Assembly (NCBI GenBank): GCA_013334865.1
Contig: JAAXWS010000002.1
Location: 147,543 to 211,542 of the forward strand
Length of the DNA: 64,000 bases
Source of the DNA: Chlorobiaceae bacterium
Lineage (GTDB): Bacteria > Bacteroidota > Chlorobiia > Chlorobiales > Chlorobiaceae
Direction: 5' to 3'
The notes beneath the pieces are model-generated. The model saw nothing but the letters and a program-made list of their open reading frames with translations, was not told the DNA's origin and ran no database searches. Both the position numbers and the translations under genes were made by a program. Positions 1 through 9,557 of the stretch are shown one piece after another. Every line of letters begins with the position of its first letter. The first letter of the stretch is position 1.

Positions 1-1
1 T

Positions 2-1075
2 TACCACAAAGAACTTGCCCGACTGCTCCGGGCATTACCCGAACCAGTCGATACCTACCGCATCACAGGGTTCAGGGAACGATACCTGCAGATCACAAAG
101 GCCGCCGGACACCCCATTGGGGGATACTCCTCAAAGCTCAGGCTGCAGCTGGACCCGGAAACGACGATCCATGAAAACGTACGGAGACTGCTCCAGTTCA
201 CCATTTCGGTCATGATCGCCAACGAAACCGGGATCCGGAATGACATTGATACCGAGTTCCTGCACGATTTCCGTGTCGCCACACGCCGGGCACGGTCGAT
301 CCTGAGGCAGGTCAGGAGTGTGTTCGATCCGCACCGTACCGCATGGGCGCTTGCCTTGCTTCGAGAATTCGGCAAGCGTACCAATACGCTGAGGGACCAC
401 GATGTCTGCCTGCTTCGAAAAGATGAGTATCTCGCCATACTCCCCTCCGAACTACGGCCCGGCCTTGAGATATTCTACCGCGAACTTTCCGATGAACGCC
501 GCCAGCTGCATCGTCAGCTATGCGCTTATCTTGCCGGCGCCGAATATCGGAACGCCATGCAGGAATTTGGTGCATTCATAAGTTGCGGGGAGCTTCCGGA
601 TCAGGAACTGGCCCCCTGTTCGGCGCTTCCGACCAAAACCGCAGCCTGCAAGACGATCGGGAAAGCCTGGAAAAAGGTGATCGTGCATGGCAGGAGAATC
701 GCTTCAAGAAGCGATGACAAGGAACTCCATGAACTGCGGATCGAATGCAAGCGCCTGAGGTACCTCCTTGAGTTCTTCTCTTCGCTGTTGCCCGCCAAAG
801 CCTCGTCAGGCCTGATCGGGCACCTCAAGGAGCTGCAGGAGAACCTCGGAGACTTCGTCGATGTCTCGGTCCAGATCGGGTTCATGCTCCGGAAACTCGA
901 GTCGCTCGGCAAAAGGGAGAACGGCGTCAGGCAGGCCGCGGCCATCGGAGGCCTGATCGTGGCGCTCTACCGGCGGCAGGAGAAGGCCCGGGAGAGTTAT
1001 CGCGAGACCTTCGCCAGGTTCGACGACGAGCAGACCGGCGAGCTGTTCGAAAAAATCCTAACCAGCCTGCAGTAG
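2..1075 (+). CDS. CHAD domain-containing protein (5' end outside the window)
   Basis: Frame is open from the first base (YHKELARLLRALPEPVDTYRITGFRERYLQ...). HDFRVATRRARSILRQVRSVFD and HELRIECKRLRYLLEFF are CHAD-type helical motifs. Confidence 0.85.
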   Translation, partial: YHKELARLLRALPEPVDTYRITGFRERYLQITKAAGHPIGGYSSKLRLQLDPETTIHENVRRLLQFTISVMIANETGIRNDIDTEFLHDFRVATRRARSILRQVRSVFDPHRTAWALALLREFGKRTNTLRDHDVCLLRKDEYLAILPSELRPGLEIFYRELSDERRQLHRQLCAYLAGAEYRNAMQEFGAFISCGELPDQELAPCSALPTKTAACKTIGKAWKKVIVHGRRIASRSDDKELHELRIECKRLRYLLEFFSSLLPAKASSGLIGHLKELQENLGDFVDVSVQIGFMLRKLESLGKRENGVRQAAAIGGLIVALYRRQEKARESYRETFARFDDEQTGELFEKILTSLQ

Positions 1076-1087
1076 ACTGAACATCCC

Positions 1088-1846
1088 ATGAAAACCATCG
1101 CGCTTTACAGCATCAAGGGCGGCGTCGGCAAGACTGCAGCCGCGGTCAACCTCTCCTATCTTGCATCCCTCGACGCCTCACCCACCCTGGTCTGCGATCT
1201 CGATCCACAGGGCGCGACCTCCTACTATTTCAGGATTAGGGCTTCAGGCAAGTACAACAGCGACAAATTCCTGAAGGGCGCCAAAAAGATTTACCGTCAC
1301 ATCAAGGCAACCGACTTTGAAAACCTTGACCTCCTCCCTTCGGACATCTCCTACAGGAACCTCGACATCGAGCTTTCCGAGGAAAAGAACCCGAAGAAAA
1401 AGCTCAGGAAAAACATTGGTGAGCTGAGTGAAGAGTACGCTTACCTCTTCTTCGACTGCCCGCCGAACCTCACCTTGCTCTCCGAAAGCGTCTTTGCCGC
1501 ATCGGACATCATCCTGGTCCCGATGATACCGACGACACTCTCGGTTAGAACGTACAACCAGCTGGTCGAGTTTTTCAGGCAAAACGACCTCGACACATCG
1601 AAAATCAGAGCCTTTTTCTCTATGGAGGAGAAGCGTAAAACCATGCACCGTGATATCATCGAACAGTTCAGAGCCACCCCGGGAATGCTCTCCGTCTCCA
1701 TCCCCTACAATTCCGAAATTGAAAAGATGGGTATCCACCGCGCTCCGGTTATTGCCGCCAGGCCCGGTTCAGAGGCGTCCAGGGCCTATCGCCGGCTTTG
1801 GGAGGAACTCAGTGGTGAAATCGGCAGCAGGCAAGCTTCGAAGTGA
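1088..1846 (+). CDS. ParA/Soj-family ATPase
   Basis: Deviant Walker [41 protein letters not shown]; no adjacent ParB visible. Confidence 0.9.
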   Translation: MKTIALYSIKGGVGKTAAAVNLSYLASLDASPTLVCDLDPQGATSYYFRIRASGKYNSDKFLKGAKKIYRHIKATDFENLDLLPSDISYRNLDIELSEEKNPKKKLRKNIGELSEEYAYLFFDCPPNLTLLSESVFAASDIILVPMIPTTLSVRTYNQLVEFFRQNDLDTSKIRAFFSMEEKRKTMHRDIIEQFRATPGMLSVSIPYNSEIEKMGIHRAPVIAARPGSEASRAYRRLWEELSGEIGSRQASK

Positions 1847-1962
1847 ATCGCCCACCGCATTTCCGGATATTTACCTGAAAAACCATCTGGTGTCTAAAAT
1901 AGTCCTGATCAGCGTTTCTGCGGGTGGAAATACAGGCCACCCGCAGCACAAGAGCTGACTAT

Positions 1963-2472
1963 TCACGAATCCTTGCCGGTATTCCTTGACCGGTATGCAT
2001 GGTAATCCGGAACCAGCCGGTCGTACTCATCCTCCATCAGGGGCGATGAAATCATGAAATCCGCTGTCGACCGGTTACAGGCTATCGGGATGTTCCAGAC
2101 GACGGCCATCCTGAGGAGCGCCTTCACATCGGGATCATGCGGCTGAGGCTCAAGTGGATCCCAGAAGAATATCAGGAAATCGATCTCTTCGCCGACGATC
2201 TTTGCCCCTATCTGCTGGTCTCCACCAAGCGGGCCGCTTTCCAGCCGGTTAATCACGAGTCCAAGCTTACTTTTAAGCATATCGCCGGTCGTGCCGGTCG
2301 CGTAGATTTCGTGTCGTCCAAGGATTTGCCGGTTGTATCCGGCCCATTCGAGGAGGTCGCGTTTCTTGTTGTCGTGCGCCACCAGGGCGATACGCTTGGA
2401 GCTAGGTATGGATATTTTCCTGTTCGGCATGACGCTGTCGTATGGTTTGGATGTCATGTAAATGTCGGGCAT
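1963..2472 (-). CDS. mgsA: methylglyoxal synthase
   Basis: ALVAHDNKKRDLLEW, ATGTTGDML, GPLGGDQQIGAKI, FFWDPLEPQPHDPDVKALLR, PIACNRSTADF. Start may be the internal MTSKP or MPNRK. Confidence 0.93.
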   Translation of the reverse strand: MPDIYMTSKPYDSVMPNRKISIPSSKRIALVAHDNKKRDLLEWAGYNRQILGRHEIYATGTTGDMLKSKLGLVINRLESGPLGGDQQIGAKIVGEEIDFLIFFWDPLEPQPHDPDVKALLRMAVVWNIPIACNRSTADFMISSPLMEDEYDRLVPDYHAYRSRNTGKDS

Positions 2473-3593
2473 TCACCCAGAGGCGTCGGCAGGATAGTCT
2501 GCGCTTTTCTGTGACCGGGGTTGGCCAGCAGCCTGATGCGGGAAAATACATAATCGAGCCGGTCCTCGTTGAGCACTACCCTTGTGTATCCGCTCGAGCC
2601 GAGTTCCTGCCAGTCCCGCCCTTCATGGGGCACTGAACCGGCAAGCCTTCCGTTGTGCCAGTAGACCAGCCTGATTTTCCCTTCATCGATTTCGATCGCG
2701 GTAATTCCCCGCTTGCCGATGGCGCATCCGGAATTGAAGATGCTCGGGATCGTGATGTTTCCATAACGGCCGCTCCTGAGGCTTTTGCGTAGTCCCTTGT
2801 GGTAGCATCCGTCAAGTTCTTCCTTGAGTTGCCTGATCTCCTGCTCGATCATAAGGCGCCTGCCGCGATCGGCCGAGGGATAGCCGCGGCAGAGCTCCTC
2901 TATGCGGTAGTTGAGGGCATCTACCTTCGAGAGGGATTCGAACAGCGGACGGTGGGTATGGCCGATAATCGAAATGATCCCGGCACGGTTGGAAAACTCG
3001 TAAACCGCCTTTTCAATGGCATAACGCCTCCTGCTCTTGTATGAAACTGAGTAGTTGCGTATTCCTGCAGGCTTGGCGATGTAGCGGAGAAAGTAAGAGA
3101 GCGGCCCTCCGATAATCGAAAAGGGGGTCTTCAGGAACGGTGATGCCTGATGGCCATGGAACAGCAGCAAGGTATCGTTGCCGTAACGGAACGCTAGCGA
3201 TTCGACGAGCCACGGCTGAAGCGGATAGGCTTTCTCCTCGATAAGTCCGATATCGTGGTTGCCGTAGATTTTCCAGAAAAACCCAGATTGCCGGAACCGG
3301 AGGAAAAGGTCGTACAGTCCCTTCCACGCATTGGCGATGCTTGCGCAGGAAAACTTCATCAGCTCTTCGATATCACCGTTCAGCACAAGGCTGAACGATT
3401 CCTTGAGGTAATACTCCTCAAGCAAGGTTTCGAAAAGGTGGGCATTGTGCAGGAAGTCGTCGCTCCGGCCACCGTCCCCGATGTGCAGATCGCTGAAAAT
3501 GACCACTCGGGAAGAGTCGTCCAGCGATATCGCCGGTGCCTTTCGAAGCAGGAGTTCAAGAACCCGGGTTATTCCGGAACGGCCTTTCTCCAT
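2454..3593 (-). CDS. calcineurin-like metallophosphoesterase (paralog of 22188..23309)
   Basis: VVIFSDLHIGDGG, LVLNGDIEEL, YGNHDIGL, FHGHQAS, IIGHTHRP metallophosphoesterase motifs. Confidence 0.85.
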   Translation of the reverse strand: MEKGRSGITRVLELLLRKAPAISLDDSSRVVIFSDLHIGDGGRSDDFLHNAHLFETLLEEYYLKESFSLVLNGDIEELMKFSCASIANAWKGLYDLFLRFRQSGFFWKIYGNHDIGLIEEKAYPLQPWLVESLAFRYGNDTLLLFHGHQASPFLKTPFSIIGGPLSYFLRYIAKPAGIRNYSVSYKSRRRYAIEKAVYEFSNRAGIISIIGHTHRPLFESLSKVDALNYRIEELCRGYPSADRGRRLMIEQEIRQLKEELDGCYHKGLRKSLRSGRYGNITIPSIFNSGCAIGKRGITAIEIDEGKIRLVYWHNGRLAGSVPHEGRDWQELGSSGYTRVVLNEDRLDYVFSRIRLLANPGHRKAQTILPTPLGECPTFT

Positions 3594-3775
3594 ATCGTTC
3601 AGGGTATGGAATAGAGAAAACTGGTCTGCTTAAAGGTACGTCAAACCGGAATGCCGGAATGTTAACTTCAGGTAAAATCTATGGATGGTCGAAATGACAT
3701 TGAGACGAAGTCGGCCCTTCAGGCTGAGGGGCGGGTGCATCAATGCGCATTCGTTTTTTCGTACCACCCTTTTGA

Positions 3776-3880
3776 GGAATTGACGATCCGGACCACGAGC
3801 AGCATCACCGGAACCTCGATCAGCACGCCGACACCATCAAGCGCATCGAGGAGGAGATCCTCGGCATCCGGAGACCGTAG
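3776..3880 (+). pseudogene. C-terminal fragment of Mu gp27-like (small terminase/DUF3486-type) protein
   Basis: 34-codon open stretch after an in-frame TGA, GIDDPDHEQHHRNLDQHADTIKRIEEEILGIRRP*, directly upstream of the gp28-like terminase. The ILGI ending resembles gp27 family C-termini. Confidence 0.45.
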
Positions 3881-3882
3881 GC

Positions 3883-5301
3883 ATGGCCCCCAACCTCAAC
3901 CGGTACTTCCTGCCGTACCAGATCGCCTGGCTGCTCGACGACAGCCCCTTCAAACTCTGGGAAAAGACACGCCGAGGAGGCATGACCTACGTCCAGAGCT
4001 ACGAGGACGTCCGGGACGCCGTGGCCGGGAGGTGGGACGTCTGGTTCAGCTCCGCCGACGATACCGCCGCTCGGGAATACATCCTGTACTGCGAGAAGTG
4101 GGCCAAGCTCTTCGACGAAGCTGCTAAGGCGATGAACGAGCAAGTTCTCGACGACGAGGGCCGACCCGTCACCGTCAAGAGCATCACCTTCCGCAACGGC
4201 CGGCGCATCACCGCGCTCACCAGCTCCCCGTCGCAGTTCCGCTCGAAAGGTGGAAAAGTTGTCCTGGACGAATTTGCCTGGCACAAAGACCAGGACGGCA
4301 TGTGGGCGGCCGCCGAACCGGTCACCACCTGGGGATTCCCGCTGCGCATCATCTCCACGCACAACGGCATGAGCTGCCGGTTCTACAAGCTCATTCAGGA
4401 CGCCGCCGCGGTTGGAGCCATCGTCCACAAGACCACCATCTTCGACGCCGTCGATCAGGGTCTCGTCGACAAGATTTTCGGGCGCAAGACCACGCTTGCC
4501 GAACGCACGAAATGGCTCGATGAAAAACGTGCCAAGGCCGGCCCGACCTCATGGGAACAGGAGTACTGCTGCAACCCCATCGACGAATCGACCGCCTTTC
4601 TCACCTACAGCCTCATCGAAGGCTGCACCGAGAAAGGCCTCCTGCAGAACCTTGACGAGATTCGAAACCCCTTTGTCCTCGGCATGGACATCGGACGAAA
4701 GCGCAACCTCTCCGTCATCTGGGTCACCGAACTCGCAGGCGGGAGGTACATCACCCGCATCGTCCACCCGATGGAGAAAACCGCTTTCCGTATCCAGTAC
4801 GCCACGCTCAAGACCTACCTGATGCACCCGCTCTGCCACCGGGCCGGCATCGACAACGGCGGCATGGGCGCACAGATCGCCGAGGATGCGCAGATCGACT
4901 TCGGCATGTACCGGGTCGAATCCGTCACCTTCAACAACGCAGGGAAAAGTCGCATGGCAGAGGCTGTCAAGACCAAGATGGAGGACCGCGACTTTCTTCT
5001 CCCCGGCGACGGACCGCTTGCCGATGTCATCAGGGAGGACTTCCACAGCATGCACCAGACGGTCACCGCAGCCGGCAACACCCGCTTCGACCCGACCGAG
5101 AACGAAGAGAACCCGAACAGCCACGCAGACTTCTTCTGGGCTGCTGCCCTTGCGGTAAACTCCGGAGGCACCATCGCGCCTGAAATCATTGGCGCCATCA
5201 GGGCACCTCTCGACCAGCCCGCCCGCACCGGGCGCATCGAGCAAGTGCTCGACGGCTACGAGGGCCGCTTCGACCACTCAATCACCAGAATGTTCCGATA
5301 A
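3883..5301 (+). CDS. Mu gp28-like large terminase
   Basis: 472 aa; FLPYQIAWLLDDSPFKLWEKTRRGGMTYVQSYEDV, STHNGMSCRFYKLI, GMDIGRKRNLSVIWV are typical of Mu-like gp28 terminases. Confidence 0.85.
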   Translation: MAPNLNRYFLPYQIAWLLDDSPFKLWEKTRRGGMTYVQSYEDVRDAVAGRWDVWFSSADDTAAREYILYCEKWAKLFDEAAKAMNEQVLDDEGRPVTVKSITFRNGRRITALTSSPSQFRSKGGKVVLDEFAWHKDQDGMWAAAEPVTTWGFPLRIISTHNGMSCRFYKLIQDAAAVGAIVHKTTIFDAVDQGLVDKIFGRKTTLAERTKWLDEKRAKAGPTSWEQEYCCNPIDESTAFLTYSLIEGCTEKGLLQNLDEIRNPFVLGMDIGRKRNLSVIWVTELAGGRYITRIVHPMEKTAFRIQYATLKTYLMHPLCHRAGIDNGGMGAQIAEDAQIDFGMYRVESVTFNNAGKSRMAEAVKTKMEDRDFLLPGDGPLADVIREDFHSMHQTVTAAGNTRFDPTENEENPNSHADFFWAAALAVNSGGTIAPEIIGAIRAPLDQPARTGRIEQVLDGYEGRFDHSITRMFR

Positions 5302-6569
5302 TGCCACGCACCGCCACACCAGCGACCATCACTCAGGAAGTCGCCGTACGCACCTACGTCGAGGCTGCCCTCGCCGTCACACGCCTCCTCCCGAATCCCT
5401 CGAAGGTGCTCAACAACATCGGGCGAACCATCGCCGTCTTCGACGCCACCATCAAACAGCCCGACGTGGCCGCCGTCGCCCGACGGTACCGTGAAGGCAT
5501 CAAGAAGCTCGAGTGGGACGTCTCCCGCAACACCAGCCGTGGGGCCCGTGCCGAATGGATGAAAGAGGTCATCGGCAACATGCCCCTCAACAAGATCATC
5601 CCCGCAGCCACCAGTGCCCGCGACTACGGCTATACCGTCTTCGAGGCCATGTGGGAACAGGTCAACGGCCAACACCGCATCGTCAACCTCGTGGAAAAGC
5701 CCCGTGACTGGTTCGGCTTCGACCAGGGCAACAACCTCCTGCTTTTCACCAGGGAAAACCCCTATGGCATCCGCGTCCACGAGCAGTGGCCCCGGAAGTT
5801 CATCTGTGTCCAGCACGAAGCAAGCTACAAGAACCCCTATGGCAACGGGCTCCTCGATGAGGCATACTGGTACGCCAAGGGGCTTGCCGCAAACTTCGAG
5901 TTTCACCTCGGTTTCCTCGAAGACGACGGGCGAGACCACTGGATGGGATGGGTGCCGCCCGGTAGCGACAACGAGTATAAGGACAAGGTGGAGATCGCAC
6001 TCCGAGCGCTCCGGAACGCCGCCGTCGCCGTCGTCGAAGAGGGAACCCGCATCGAGAAGGTCGAGAACAAGGGACGATCCTCGACGTCTGACGCTTACGA
6101 GATCTTCAAGAAGTCATGCCGCGGCACCATCAACATGCTCTGGCTTGGCAGTGACCTTGCCACCAACGCCCAGGGCACCGGAGCCTACGCCAGCAGCCAG
6201 AGCGGCATGGAGATACAGGACGACGCCCTTGCCGCCGGAAAGGAGCTCGCCGAAGACCTCATCAACTCCGCCGTTGACTGGATGATCGAAGTCAACAACA
6301 TCCCCGATGATGGCGAAGAGGTCAGCTTCTACCTCTACGACCCACCGGCCAACGACAAGACGCAGGCCGAGATCGATCAGGCCTACGCCACAGCCACCGG
6401 CCGCAAACCAAGCGACCAGCTCCTTGCCAAGCGAGGTTACGAGCCCGGCGACTGGGAAGACGCCGCCCCGCAGCCAACGGCCCCGCAACAGCCTGGAATG
6501 ACCTTCGAATCCGGCTACGACATCAACGCATTGCTTGATGCTGCCGAGACCTTAAAAAAAAAGTACTGA
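5301..6569 (+). CDS. Mu gp29-like portal protein (DUF935 type)
   Basis: ARTYVEAALAVTRLLPNPSKVLNNIG..., LEWDVSRNT, GYTVFEAMWE, PRDWFGFD, WPRKFICVQHEASYKNPYGNGLLDEAYWYAKG, TLWLGSD-like central motif. Confidence 0.85.
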   Translation: MPRTATPATITQEVAVRTYVEAALAVTRLLPNPSKVLNNIGRTIAVFDATIKQPDVAAVARRYREGIKKLEWDVSRNTSRGARAEWMKEVIGNMPLNKIIPAATSARDYGYTVFEAMWEQVNGQHRIVNLVEKPRDWFGFDQGNNLLLFTRENPYGIRVHEQWPRKFICVQHEASYKNPYGNGLLDEAYWYAKGLAANFEFHLGFLEDDGRDHWMGWVPPGSDNEYKDKVEIALRALRNAAVAVVEEGTRIEKVENKGRSSTSDAYEIFKKSCRGTINMLWLGSDLATNAQGTGAYASSQSGMEIQDDALAAGKELAEDLINSAVDWMIEVNNIPDDGEEVSFYLYDPPANDKTQAEIDQAYATATGRKPSDQLLAKRGYEPGDWEDAAPQPTAPQQPGMTFESGYDINALLDAAETLKKKY

Positions 6570-6649
6570 CGGCTGCGACGGCCGACGCCATTCTCTCCGC
6601 CGCCCCCGACGCTGAGTTCATCGCTGCCTGGTCCCGAGCCATCGAGGCC

Positions 6650-7891
6650 GTGATGACCGACGCCTGGGACCGTGGCGCCCGGCACATGGCTGCGCTCACC
6701 GGCACCCGTCGAACATCCGCCACCTTCGAGGGCGACATCAATCTCCCCATCTCCTTCGGCAACAGGGACGCCGCCGCCTTCCACCGGTTCAAGGCCTTCT
6801 CTTCCGCCATCGTCAAGGATGCCGAGGTAGCAGATGCGCTCAAGGAGAGCCTCGCCCAAGCCCTTGAGAGGGGCGAAAGCCTCGCCGAGTGGCAGCGGAA
6901 CGCCGCCGATATCTTCGACAAGCTCGGCGTCTCACGGCTCAACTCATGGCAGGCTGAATTCATCTACAGAAACGAAACGGCAATGGCTCACGGAGCCGGG
7001 GAATGGGCAAGCCTCCAGAGTTCAAAAAGCCGGTGGCCCTACTGGCGATACTCCACACGCAAAGACCACCGCGTGCGACCGTCACACCGCATTCTCGAAG
7101 GCAAAATCTTCGCCGCAGAAGACAAAGAGTTCTATCCACCTATCGGATGGCTCTGCCGATGCGTCGCCATTCCGATCAGCCGCCGCGAAGCCGAAAAGCT
7201 CTCGATCAACAAGCCCGACACGGTCACCCCGGAGATGCGGGCAGAACTGAAAAACGCCGAATTCATCGGCGACAAGATCAAGCTGTTCGAAGATTGGCTC
7301 AACGAGAAGATGGCCACGCTTGACCCGGACCGCAAGGCCCTCATCAAATCCGCTGTTGCTGACATCCAGCTCGGCATATCGGAGATTCGCACCGCCTACT
7401 CCTCCAGCACGAGCTACACCGAGATCGCCTACGACGACGTCACGGGCGCCTTTATCGCCACGCATAAGAAGGCCGACAAGGTCGACCTGAAGCCGAATCT
7501 TGATGCCGCGCAACGCCTTTACGAAAACGGATGGTCGGTGGTGATCAACGAGCACTTCACTGTGGAGAACACGAAAAACCCCGAATACACCATCATCGAC
7601 GCACAGGGGCGAAAGTGGGTTTCCGATCTCAAGACCCCGGAGACAACCATCAGCAAAGGGATAAAAAACGCCGTTGAGCGAGCCATCGAGCAGGACTTGT
7701 CACACGTCGTCATCGACGTTGGTCCGGATGCTCCCCTCGAAAAAGTTGCCGAAGGCATTGCCCGAAGTTATGGCCGATACCCAGCCATGCAGCGCATCAT
7801 CATTCTATGTGGCAGGCAGGCGGTCGAAATAAGCAGGAGTGACTATGCGAAAGGAAAAACGTTGGAGATTCTACAGGACGGCCTGAAATAA
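6650..7891 (+). CDS. MuF/gp30-like head morphogenesis protein with C-terminal nuclease-toxin-like extension
   Basis: MuF core HRILEGKIFAAEDKEFYPPIGWLCRCVAIP. About 140 C-terminal residues look unlike MuF (AAQRLYENGWSVVINEHF...KNPEYTIIDAQGRKWVSDLKTPETTISKGIKNAVERAIEQDLSHVVIDVG). Frame is open upstream to about 6548. Confidence 0.8.
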   Translation: MMTDAWDRGARHMAALTGTRRTSATFEGDINLPISFGNRDAAAFHRFKAFSSAIVKDAEVADALKESLAQALERGESLAEWQRNAADIFDKLGVSRLNSWQAEFIYRNETAMAHGAGEWASLQSSKSRWPYWRYSTRKDHRVRPSHRILEGKIFAAEDKEFYPPIGWLCRCVAIPISRREAEKLSINKPDTVTPEMRAELKNAEFIGDKIKLFEDWLNEKMATLDPDRKALIKSAVADIQLGISEIRTAYSSSTSYTEIAYDDVTGAFIATHKKADKVDLKPNLDAAQRLYENGWSVVINEHFTVENTKNPEYTIIDAQGRKWVSDLKTPETTISKGIKNAVERAIEQDLSHVVIDVGPDAPLEKVAEGIARSYGRYPAMQRIIILCGRQAVEISRSDYAKGKTLEILQDGLK

Positions 7892-7896
7892 AAAAA

Positions 7897-7964
7897 TGCG
7901 ATGTAGGGAAGACCGCAGCCTTTCCCTCCGGAGGGCCGGCATTACCCGCACCCCCCTCATCGCA
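7897..7964. other. structured intergenic element between MuF and gpG genes
   Basis: TGCGATG (7897-7903) pairs with CATCGCA (7958-7964), enclosing CCCTCCGGAGGG (7924-7935). Confidence 0.4.
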
Positions 7965-8002
7965 CCAGCAATATAAGTACACAGTACAATCAATGCAACA
8001 CC

Positions 8003-8509
8003 ATGATTGACCCCATCATTCGTATCAACATCTCCGGGCTTCCCGACGCCCAGGATAAGATCATGCGAATACCGAGCTTGATCAACCGTGTCATCAAGGA
8101 TCCTGACACGCTCACCGATATCGGACGCACCCTGCTTACAAGCGCACGCACAACCCTCGAGCAGGGTGGCCGGCCCCTCTACAAGCCACTCGCCCAAAGC
8201 ACCATCAACCGCCGATGGGGAAAAGAACAGAAACTCTCCCCCAGCAGGAGGAGCAACCGGCAGGGCATCGTCTCCAACCAGCCGCTCAACAACACCGGGC
8301 GACTCATCCAGTCCCTCGGGTTCTCCATCGAGGGCGACGGACTCTATCTCACCTCCGTTGACTACCTCAAATACCACCAGTGGGAAGAGGGCCGCATCAA
8401 AGCCCGGTTCCCGGCACGACCCGTCTGGGGAGTCCACGACGACGACCGCGACAAAATCGCCGACATCATCACCAATCAACTCGGCAACGCCATAACCTCA
8501 TTGACATAG
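8003..8509 (+). CDS. phage virion morphogenesis protein, Mu gpG-like
   Basis: 168 aa; ...PLYKPLAQSTINRRWGKEQKLS...PLNNTGRLIQSLGFSIEGDGLYLTSVDYLKYHQWEEGRIKARFPARPVWGV. Confidence 0.75.
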   Translation: MIDPIIRINISGLPDAQDKIMRIPSLINRVIKDPDTLTDIGRTLLTSARTTLEQGGRPLYKPLAQSTINRRWGKEQKLSPSRRSNRQGIVSNQPLNNTGRLIQSLGFSIEGDGLYLTSVDYLKYHQWEEGRIKARFPARPVWGVHDDDRDKIADIITNQLGNAITSLT

Positions 8510-8511
8510 CC

Positions 8512-9183
8512 ATGACCATCACGCCAGAAACAATCTCCGATCGCAGCCGCCGACAGCACGACATGACCGCATTGCTTGGCAAGCTCAAGGCCGCCGGTCT
8601 CCGTCAGGACGACGTCGAAACCCTCGGTTGCACCACCGAACCGACCGCCCTGGTGCAGGCCGCCCTGCACCTTACCCACGCCACCGCCGGCGAGATCATA
8701 GCCGCCATGCAGGAGATCGAGCGTGTCAAGCTCAAGACCTACGCCAGCGTCAAGGTTGCCGGCATCGACCCGCCGCCATACGCCGGGATCCCCGACAGCC
8801 TGAAAGGGATCAGCAAAGCCGACCTCCGGTCCTTCGTAGATCGATGCCGAAAAACCACCTTTGCCAGCGGCAACAAATACCAGCCCCTCCCAACGCACGA
8901 CGAAGCCTGGCAGGCCTACGTCGGCGTATTCCAGGGATCACACATCACCCGGCAGCACGCCAGCCACCTCAAGTCCGGCGCGAACCCATCCTTCAGCGAC
9001 GAGGAAGTCATCAACGCCGCCACGTGGGGATTCTGGCGCGACATGACCCTTGCGCTTCGCCGTAGGGCCTATCGGCTGCTGCCGCAACAAGTCCGGAACG
9101 CCATCACCCGGCAGTACAAAGGAGACCCAGAGGGCGCAATGGAGGCCGTCCGGGAATACTACGACGAACTTTCGGTTAAATGA
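8512..9183 (+). CDS. hypothetical phage protein
   Basis: Frame open from ATG 8512 (MTITPETISDRSRRQHD...) to 9183, immediately after gpG. Confidence 0.6.
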   Translation: MTITPETISDRSRRQHDMTALLGKLKAAGLRQDDVETLGCTTEPTALVQAALHLTHATAGEIIAAMQEIERVKLKTYASVKVAGIDPPPYAGIPDSLKGISKADLRSFVDRCRKTTFASGNKYQPLPTHDEAWQAYVGVFQGSHITRQHASHLKSGANPSFSDEEVINAATWGFWRDMTLALRRRAYRLLPQQVRNAITRQYKGDPEGAMEAVREYYDELSVK

Positions 9184-9258
9184 CAATTACACGTCAAACT
9201 TGCGGATGTCGTAAAAAACCATTACGCTGAAAAAATCTGAACCCCCAAATCAGGCACC

Positions 9259-9519
9259 ATGTTCGGACACGAACTTCTCGACTTCATTTCCACTCATGCA
9301 GGCCACCAGACGGCCGCTCTCGTACAGGAGTCGTTCGGAGGCGAATCATTCTACATTCCCAAGCGCAAAGCCGCCGACGAAAAACAGGCCTTCATCGAGC
9401 AGCATTTTGGACAGATGGACACCCGCCAGCTCGCCCGAGCCACAGGGCTTTCCGTGCGCGCCGTCCAGCTCCGCCTCAATCGACCCATCAGTAAAGACCA
9501 AGTACGCTTGCCGTTCTGA
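9259..9519 (+). CDS. Mor-family transcription activator-like protein
   Basis: 86 aa; ALVQESFGGESFYIPKRK and C-terminal HTH FIEQHFGQMDTRQLARATGLSVRAVQLRLNR, Mor-like. Confidence 0.65.
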   Translation: MFGHELLDFISTHAGHQTAALVQESFGGESFYIPKRKAADEKQAFIEQHFGQMDTRQLARATGLSVRAVQLRLNRPISKDQVRLPF

Positions 9520-9526
9520 TGCAAAC

Positions 9527-9555
9527 AAAAAAGCCCCGTTCACCGGGGCTTTTTT
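9527..9555. terminator. bidirectional intrinsic terminator between convergent phage operons
   Basis: AAAAAAGCCCCG-TTCAC-CGGGGCTTTTTT. Confidence 0.9.
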
Positions 9556-9557
9556 GA

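Noticed and set aside
4549-5939. Minus-strand ORFs 4549..5277 and 5256..5939 opposite terminase and portal
   Set aside because: Antisense shadows of well-supported phage genes.
7897-7964. TPP riboswitch on the minus strand
   Set aside because: Only the GGGTAATGCCGGC-like part matches; CUGAGA and other TPP core elements are absent and no thiamine gene follows.
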